Shown in pieces: positions 8,685-14,106 of a stretch of DNA of 14,106 nucleotides. Origin of the DNA: Gonium pectorale (taxonomy: Eukaryota; Chlorophyta; Chlorophyceae; Chlamydomonadales; Volvocaceae); assembly GCA_001584585.1 (NCBI GenBank), contig LSYV01000443.1:1-14106 (forward strand), written 5' to 3'. Numbering within the stretch: position 1 is the first letter of the stretch; the number at the start of each line of letters is the position of its first letter. Under the pieces are notes generated by a model. It saw only the letters and a list, made by a program, of their open reading frames with translations, was not told the DNA's origin and made no database searches. Both the position numbers and the translations under genes were made by a program.

Positions 8685-8884
8685 CCAGTCGACATTACAG
8701 GATCAACTGTTGTTGCATGGTTTATCATGATCCTAATTAATAAACGGTGTAATAACACCCTCTAGAATCAAAAATCAAACTATAAATTTTAGTGTATCAA
8801 TGGTTCTACATCCTAATTGCCACCTATAGCATCCTACTCCCTTCACTAGTACGTAACTAGGAAGGCCTAGTGATTATCGCACGA
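8685..8884 (-). other. Probable 3' untranslated region of the FAS1 gene
   Basis: This AT-richer stretch follows the TAA stop at 8885-8887 and contains the only minus-strand UGUAA in the interval (8695-8699). Cleavage some 10-15 nt past that signal would give a 3' UTR of about 200 nt. It also holds an inverted repeat, TCACTAG at 8843-8849 and CTAGTGA at 8867-8873, just after the stop, and a short tandem repeat, GATTATCGC at 8872-8880 and 8883-8891, that straddles the stop codon. The exact end is inferred. Confidence 0.55.
8695..8699 (-). terminator. UGUAA polyadenylation signal for the FAS1 gene
   Basis: TTACA on the plus strand reads TGTAA on the coding strand, 186 nt past the stop. UGUAA is the standard poly(A) signal of volvocine green algae in place of AAUAAA. 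It is the only copy between the stop codon and about 8460. Confidence 0.6.
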
Positions 8885-11800
8885 TTATCGCGCGCAACCC
8901 GCTGCTGTAGGCGTGTACACAACGCCGGATTGAAGAGCTTCGGGGAAAATCAGAACGTCGTCCACAATGTAGAGCATGGCCGACTGTTTCGTCACGATAT
9001 CAGGCTGCGGAAACGAAGAAAATTGAGTAAGATGGACATGTTGCGCAAACAATAACATCAAAGAATTACTTACAATGCCTACAGGGACAGGTCCGCGGAT
9101 GATCTTAGGATCGCCGGAGCAGAAGGGCGTTGTAGCAAAGGCAAGAGAGGATGCGTTCGGTGGACTCGTCGATAGATTGAACTTGTACGCTACAGACGTG
9201 GTAGACGCCCCAGCCAATGATTGGACCCCGATGACGCTGTAGTTGGCAGAGTCTCCCGTCAGAGGAGACGTTATATTGTATTCACTGGCCGTAAACGATG
9301 GCAGAAATTGATACCGTGGCAGAATCGAGAAAGAGATCATGGCCTTGCACACGGCAACTGCCTTGGGCTTGTTGGTGTTGAAGCAGTCACTGTACGTCAG
9401 GGGACTACCGTCGACAGTCATTGACGAGAAGAACGACGTCACGGCATCAACACTCGGAGCAAACGCTGTGGCAATAAGTGTCGTATCGCTGAGAATGGCA
9501 CGGTAGGTGTGCGTAGTGTTGTACGGCAAAGCAAGCAGGCCCAAGAACGTTGCCAAGATCGGATCCTTAGAGACGGCATCATACAACGACGTTGCGTTAT
9601 AGATGTTGGCTGGAGGTGGTGGAGGGGGAGATGGGGGGCTGGCGGAGGGCACGGAGAGGACCGCGGAGATCTGGTGCGCAACAACAACGCCAGGAACACT
9701 GTTGGTCTCAGGGACTGAAGATGTAAATATCGGGGTGTTGCTGGCCGATAGCGCAGTGGCCACCGTAGGTGGATACGAAACGATGAACTGGATGGACACC
9801 GCCGTCACACCACCAACGTTTGCACCTGTGGCATTGACACGGAGTTGAATTCCGCCAGTGTCATTGAAATAGTAGTCATAGAGTCTCTTCCCTGGGGCGT
9901 CGTTGTAAAAGGTGTTGATAGAGTTGGTACCTTGGAGAAGATGAGCACGCAACAAGGCAACGGTGCGCTCCCGCTGTCCACTGGTCACATTACACATGAA
10001 AGCCACGCCAGAAGCGGCAGACACACCCAACGACGTGAAGTAATTTGACCACGCGGCGTCTGTTGGAGCCAGCAGAGTAGCCGACGAAGTATTAGCCGAC
10101 AGGATTGGGGTGAGCACAGTCGTCAGGTTGGTGCAGTCGAAAAGCTGGCGAAGGATGGAAAGCTGACTGTAACCCGTAAGGTAGGCAGCGAGACCAGATG
10201 TGAAGAACGGAGGGGGTGGGGGGAAGGGCGAAGGCGGGGGGCTAGGTGGGGTCGGAGGCTGCGGGGGAGGCGGAGGGGGCGAAGGCTGGCGGAGGTCGGG
10301 GAACAGCAGGCGGTTGGTCTGGTGCACATAGCCAGCCAGACCACCACTGGCCTCAGCGCTGGGAGCACGCTGAATCATGATGTCCATGAGCGTCAAGTTC
10401 CCAACTTGAGTAGCGAACCCGGGGAAGCGCTGAGAAATCTCAATGACATTACCATAACGCATGAAGTTGAGGGTGTTGCTGGTTCCGTTGATGGAGAAGA
10501 TACCGATATCGGAGACAATCGAAGATCCATTTGTCAGCGATGCAGCCGGGTATAAGCCATTGGGAACGAACATGTTCTTGATGACAGAGCGGGCTGTACC
10601 GTCTGCTACTATCGCTGCAAGGGTAGTGTTGCGAGAAGCCAGGTCGGCAGAGCAGGCAGTGTCGCTTGGAACGAACAAAGTCCAACCCGAGGTGTCGAAT
10701 GCGGATACATAGTCGTAGTAGTTGGTAAGCTGGGCGCCTGGAGTTAGCTGGAAGAGATTCTGGCGGAAGAGGAAAGCGGAGCAGTTTCTGAATTCGTTGG
10801 TGTTTTCCAGGAAGGTGCGCAGACCGGTGAACGGCGGAGGAGGGAATGGGGCCGGAGGAGGATTTGGCGGCTGGGGAGACGGAGGTGGCGGGGGTAGCAT
10901 CGGCGATTGGACGATGCGATCTACAATATGGACATACCCGCGGACCTGTGCGTATGTTCCAACCACAATATCCTTAGGGACCCAGTGGATGAACGGTTGA
11001 CGACCGCGCGAGTAGCCAACGTTAGTTATGACTCCCTCAAAACCAGACTTATCACCAGTCAGAATGGAGTACACCGTGAAGGAGCAGTTAACGAACACAT
11101 CGGTTGTGTTCTCAACCTTAAAGCACTGAGAGCAGTACCCCATGGATTTCAATGGGACGCCAGTATTAGGACCGACTGTAGAGTTGTCAGAGCAGTTGCC
11201 GGAAAACCTGCAAAGAAGGCGCACATGAGGACGCCCTGCAGGCAACTTGGAGCGCAAAGAACTTACGGGGTCTTAACAACCGAAAGGCCAGCCGTGTCCT
11301 TCTGGCCAAGCGCAGTCTCCCAGGCGAAGTTATCCGTCTCATTTAGGCGGCGGACAGCGTTAAGACCGGCATTCATGCTGTTAGGAGCAGACGGGGGGTT
11401 GTAGCAGCTCTGAAGGATAGTATTCTGGAGAAGCTTCATATTGAAGGTGTTGTTGGGCGCCTCAATGGTTACGTTCCAGGCAAACGTGTCATAGAACGCA
11501 GCAGGGTCAAACACATTGTCAACCTCGGCAAGAAGTCGGTGGTGTGCACTGGTGCTGGCACAAACGCCATCGACAATGCAAAAACGGAGGTTATCCGCCA
11601 TCATACGCCTGACAGCGGTTGCATTGTTACGGACATTGACGAACGAGCCATTATCATTGCCATTGTTGCCAAAAAGAGCCCAAGCCTGGTTGCTGGGGAA
11701 GAAACATGTAGTATCGATAAGACCGTTGACGGCGGTAGTCAGATTGAGCAGTGAGATGAGCTGTCGTGTAATCGACAGCTGGTTCACACCAGCAATGGCC

Positions 11801-13747
11801 GACTGGAACGTAGAGAACACCGGAGGCGGCGGCGTGGGGGAGGGCGGTGGTGGCGGCGGTGGAGATGGAGGCGGTGGAGCTGCAGCAGCGCCAGTAAGAA
11901 GCGCACTGATAACATGGACGACTGACTGCGCAACAACGTTATCCCTTGCCCGTAGGGCCGGCGTGTCAGCCAGCAGCTCAGCAACCACCGCGGATGACGA
12001 GTTGGTATAGCGTACGGTAAACCTGTGACCAATATGATAGATTAAATCGGGTTCTAAGCTAGAAAATGACTTAATTACTCACGTGTCGTTAATGCGTGTG
12101 GTATTAAGCGATCCGAAGGGAAGAACGGTAGCGTAAGTGGTATTAGCCCAGGCAATCGTGGTAATCTGGGGCAGGTTGGTCCGGTCCACGCAGTGCTGCA
12201 TGAGCAAGTTCTGTACGACACCGACATACTCTCGCGTCGCGTTGGGGCAGCGCGCATCGGTAATGCGTCCGGCAGCGGCCTGCTGCCAGCAGCCGTTGAT
12301 AAAGATAGTCTGGGCAAGGAGCGTGGTAGTTCCTGTCTGAAAGGTCATATCCAGATACCAAGCGGCAGCCTGAATAACAATTCCAGGTTACAGACCAGAG
12401 ACATATTACAAAAATTTGAGCGATTTCATACTCACATTGTCATTGGGGAAAAAACACGTCCACTGCACGTTGGGGTTGGTGAAAGTAGCCACCAAATCTG
12501 CCGCGTCTATAGCACGCTTCAGGTTGGCCATATCAGCCACGCGCTTTGATACGAAATCGTATATAGAAGCAAACGCAGCGTATGGACTCGGAGGAGGACG
12601 GGGACTGGGCGGAGCGGGACTGGGAGGAGGGCTGGGAGGCGGCGAAACGGCGGGTGGGGGAGGAGGCGATGGAGGCGGCGGAAGCGGGGGCGGGGGTGAC
12701 GGCGGAGGAGGGTTAGGAGGAGGTGGGGACGGCGGCGGAGGGCTGGGTGGAGGAGGTGCCGGAGGTGGAGGCGATGGGGGAGGAGGCGATGGTGGGGGCG
12801 GCGACGGAGGTGGAAGTGACTGTGGTGGAGGTGGGCTGGGAGGAGGGCTGCCAACAGGGGGAGGAGGGCTGCTTACAGGCGGAGGAGGCGAAGACTTAGG
12901 GGGCGGCGGCGGCGATGACTTCTTCACAGGAGGTGGTGGCGACTTAACAACCGGAATGAATCGCGCCTGAATCATTACACCGTCAATGGTATGCAGCATC
13001 TGCAAAAGGAAGGACGTATCAGTTCACATTTCTCAACAATCAGATACTCCACTGAGCCGTACCCGGCCGTTCACAGACACATCGAAACGGCGGGACACGT
13101 AGTCGGCATAGTCGTCGTTGCTGCCACCGACCAAATAAGTTCCAACTTCCTCATCGACATCGATTGTTATCCTGTCCACAAGGTTCTTCCCGCCCGCCAT
13201 GGTGTCATACTTGCACCCATCGGGGCAGTTCCCAGGCAACTGAGCACGGGTACGCGCCCCAGCCAGGACGTGATAGTTCATAACAGCATTGCGCGTTTGA
13301 TTCAACTTTACGGAACGTGTGTTCGAGCAAAACGCCTCAGGGGTCGTAGCCATTTTGAGGACACCCCAGATGGTCCGAAAGGCCTGAACAGTCAGAACCA
13401 TATAAATACGAGAAGACTGCTGACGTAAAGGGAGTGGCAGCGCACCTCGTCGGTAGGGATGTAAATAGTGAAATTAAGACGCTTGGTGCCCTTCCAAGGG
13501 CCCTGATTCTTTACGAGAATATTGTCTACACAAGATTTCAGGATTTTCATATCCGACTGCGCTGAAATGTAATCATAGGGAGTACTGAAGGTCTGGCTGA
13601 CGGCACCTGCACCAACATGCAAGTCGTCAGTTAGAGGTACAGAACATTAAGTCGTCAGTCTTGAAATCAATGAGGTTTCCATCCTACATGCCTACCATGA
13701 GCAGCTATCAAGGCGAAAAAGATCGTTAGTGCAGTAGCTGACCCCAT
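8885..13747 (-). CDS. Secreted six-domain fasciclin (FAS1) protein with hydroxyproline-rich linkers, 8 exons
   Basis: Exons (minus strand): 13747-13696, 13606-13446, 13383-13063, 12999-12436, 12369-12083, 12022-11267, 11207-9074, 9004-8885. Introns are 59-89 nt, all GT-AG. The spliced frame is 4395 nt (1464 residues). Residues 1-18 form a signal peptide, with probable cleavage AHG|AV. Six FAS1 domains follow, at about 19-196, 318-506, 531-814, 840-1015, 1048-1233 and 1250-1464. Each has an H1-like motif (IYIPTDEAF, FFPNDNAAAW, FFPSNQAW, LFVPSDTAC, LLAPTDAAW, AFAPSVDAV) and most an H2-like end (LHTIDGVMI, YVHIVDRIV, LYIVDDVLI). Five Ser/Pro linkers separate them, the first 120 residues long. 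There are many N-glycosylation sequons and no C-terminal GPI or membrane segment. FAS1 domains mediate adhesion, and SPPPP linkers are normally hydroxylated and arabinosylated, so a cell-wall or ECM role is likely. It is related in style to Volvox algal-CAM but has more FAS1 domains. Confidence 0.88.
9005..9073 (-). other. Intron 7 of the FAS1 gene, stop-free and a multiple of three
   Basis: The donor ATT|GTAAGT at 9074/9073 and the acceptor TTTCCGCAG at 9005-9013 delimit 69 nt with no in-frame stop. Removing it joins GPVPVGI directly to PDIVTKQS and restores the usual spacing before the FAS1 H2 motif LYIVDDVLIF. The consensus donor, T-rich interior and domain logic support splicing. Retention would add 23 residues in frame. 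Confidence 0.75.
9608..9646 (-). repeat. Proline-rich linker 5 (shortest)
   Basis: Residues 1235-1247 (SASPPSPPPPPPA) join FAS1 domains 5 and 6. It is the shortest of the five linkers. Confidence 0.7.
10208..10285 (-). repeat. Proline-rich linker 4
   Basis: Residues 1022-1047, made of PPPPPPQPPTPPSPPPSP-like units, connect FAS1 domains 4 and 5. It is immediately preceded by the domain 4 end GYVHQTNRLLF. Confidence 0.75.
10832..10906 (-). repeat. Proline-rich linker 3
   Basis: Residues 815-839 (SPMLPPPPPSPQPPNPPPAP and onward) follow the YVHIVDRIVQ end of FAS1 domain 3 and lead into domain 4. Confidence 0.75.
11818..11877 (-). repeat. Proline-rich linker 2
   Basis: Residues 511-530 (PPPPSPPPPPPPSPTPPPPV) join FAS1 domains 2 and 3. 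It follows the H2 region VVHVISALL directly. Confidence 0.75.
12583..12942 (-). repeat. Extensin-like proline-rich linker 1 (120 residues)
   Basis: Residues 198-317 begin with SPPPPVKKSSPPPP-type units and pass into more than ten near-tandem SPPPP repeats with occasional Ala, Asn or Leu in place of Ser. This is the classic substrate for prolyl hydroxylation and arabinosylation and should form a stiff polyproline-II rod between FAS1 domains 1 and 2. On the plus strand it appears as a GGA/GGC/GGT-rich, strongly G-biased tract. Confidence 0.85.
13696..13747 (-). other. Exon 1: signal peptide and start codon of the FAS1 protein
   Basis: The ATG at 13745-13747 sits in the context GCCATGG and is followed by a short hydrophobic core (TALTIFFALIAA) ending H17. 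The donor CATG|GTAGGC at 13696/13695 splits the codon for Gly18. The acceptor GTGCAG at 13607-13612 restores it as Gly, followed by AVSQTF. This start is preferred over the ATG at 13622 in the next open frame because the latter gives no signal peptide and starts inside intron 1. Confidence 0.8.
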
Positions 13748-13909
13748 GGCTGGGGAAGGGCAAGCGTCCCTGCTTCACTGCTAAACAGGGCATACATGCG
13801 CTGGTTGATGGGAGGGAATAGGGCATAGGGCCCACCGATTGGTCAAACATGGCGGTGGGCGGTCAACACCTGCACGTCCCAAACTCCAAGGCGGGCGGTC
13901 AACCATTCC
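13748..13909 (-). promoter_or_regulatory. Probable promoter and 5' UTR of the FAS1 gene
   Basis: On the gene's strand, a CCAAT box (ATTGG on plus, 13838-13842) lies about 90 nt upstream of the ATG. Three TTGACC motifs (GGTCAA on plus) occur at 13841-13846, 13861-13866 and 13897-13902. Two of them sit in an identical 11-mer, GGGCGGTCAAC on plus (13857-13867 and 13893-13903). TTGACC matches the WRKY W-box core. No TATA box is apparent. The start site cannot be placed. Confidence 0.5.
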
Positions 13910-14106
13910 CTATTGATCCTGGTCTGGTGGTCCCCTCGCCTCCTGGGTGCCCTCCAGGCAGGTGCGGGTCAGCTTGTCTATGGAACGGCAGAGGTCGTCA
14001 AGCGGGATGTTAGTGTAGAGGCGGGTGAAGTCGTAGGCGGCCATGGGTCCACTGCGGCGGCGGCCATGGCGGCAGCGTTGAAGCGGTGGACGGTGGTCAT
14101 GACGTC
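13910..14106 (-). pseudogene. Fragment of a reverse transcriptase (LYTNIP type, Penelope-like or related)
   Basis: The minus-strand frame starting at the ATG at 14042-14044 reads AAYDFTRLYTNIPLDDL, then CRSIDKL, and ends at TAG 13910-13912. 'DFxxLYTNIPxxxL' is the motif A region of Penelope-like and related reverse transcriptases. Upstream of 14045 this frame stays open to the window edge but looks non-coding. A neighbouring frame there (VMTTVHRFNAAAMAAAAVDP) reads better, which suggests a frameshift near 14045. The rest of the element lies outside the window or is gone. It sits directly upstream of the FAS1 promoter. Confidence 0.5.

Noticed and set aside
8472..8765. Plus-strand 97-codon frame as a gene
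   Set aside because: It overlaps the 3' UTR of the FAS1 gene and shows no domain or homology pattern. It is more likely chance.
8885..11257. Separate gene starting at the ATG/alternative start at 11257
   Set aside because: The first 16 or so codons are intron 6. The acceptor CTTTGCAG at 11208-11215 joins the frame to the exon ending at 11267 in the right phase and completes FAS1 domain 3.
12583..12942. CRISPR-like or satellite array
   Set aside because: The repetition is of codons (Ser-Pro4) with variable third bases and no constant spacer, inside a coding exon.
12416..12970. Plus-strand Gly-rich open frame
   Set aside because: It is the antisense shadow of the SPPPP linker. GGN-rich complement of CCN codons always gives Gly-rich frames, and the minus-strand reading joins well-formed FAS1 exons.
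1..14106. Bacterial or viral accessory system
   Set aside because: Spliceosomal introns, secreted FAS1/extensin-like protein, UGUAA poly(A) signal and eukaryotic retroelements all indicate a nuclear green-algal genome.

Overview
The window looks like nuclear DNA of a chlorophyte green alga, probably in or near the volvocine group. Four things point there: a secreted protein that alternates fasciclin (FAS1) domains with extensin-like Ser-Pro-Pro-Pro-Pro linkers, a style typical of volvocine extracellular matrix and algal-CAM-type proteins; a UGUAA poly(A) signal; GC-rich, Ala/Pro-rich retroelement remnants; and spliceosomal GT-AG introns. The species cannot be fixed. The introns of the main gene are very short (59-89 nt) for this group.

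Layout. (1) 1-214, + strand: what looks like an exon of an unidentified host gene, cut off by the window edge and followed by retroelement DNA. (2) About 215-5611, - strand: a decayed Ty3/gypsy-type retrotransposon copy. It reads right to left as an unrecognised Gag region broken over several frames, an atypical Cys/His knuckle, a retropepsin-like protease, and reverse transcriptase plus the start of RNase H. It stops before integrase. (3) 5612-6378: no credible gene, but two perfect hairpins. (4) 6379-8106, - strand: a DIRS-like RT-RNase H open reading frame whose 3' end is lost. No tyrosine recombinase is visible in the window. (5) About 8107-8690: apparently non-coding, with a short 150-bp-spaced repeat. 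(6) 8885-13747, - strand: the one convincingly intact gene. Its eight exons encode a 1464-residue secreted protein with a signal peptide and six FAS1 domains separated by five proline-rich linkers. A UGUAA signal lies 186 nt past the stop. (7) 13748-13909: its probable promoter, with a CCAAT box and three TTGACC (W-box-like) motifs. (8) 13910-14106, - strand: a fragment of another reverse transcriptase with an LYTNIP motif.

The FAS1 gene is hemmed in on both sides by retroelement debris. I assembled its exon chain by hand from splice signals, reading phase and FAS1 domain continuity. All eight exons join in phase with no stop, giving 4395 nt of coding sequence. The most interesting points are the six-fold FAS1/hydroxyproline-rich architecture, a last intron that is a multiple of three and stop-free so retention stays in frame, an ATGA stop/start overlap in the gypsy element, and a non-canonical LIDD box in the DIRS-like reverse transcriptase. 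I see no new defence, toxin or enzymatic system here.
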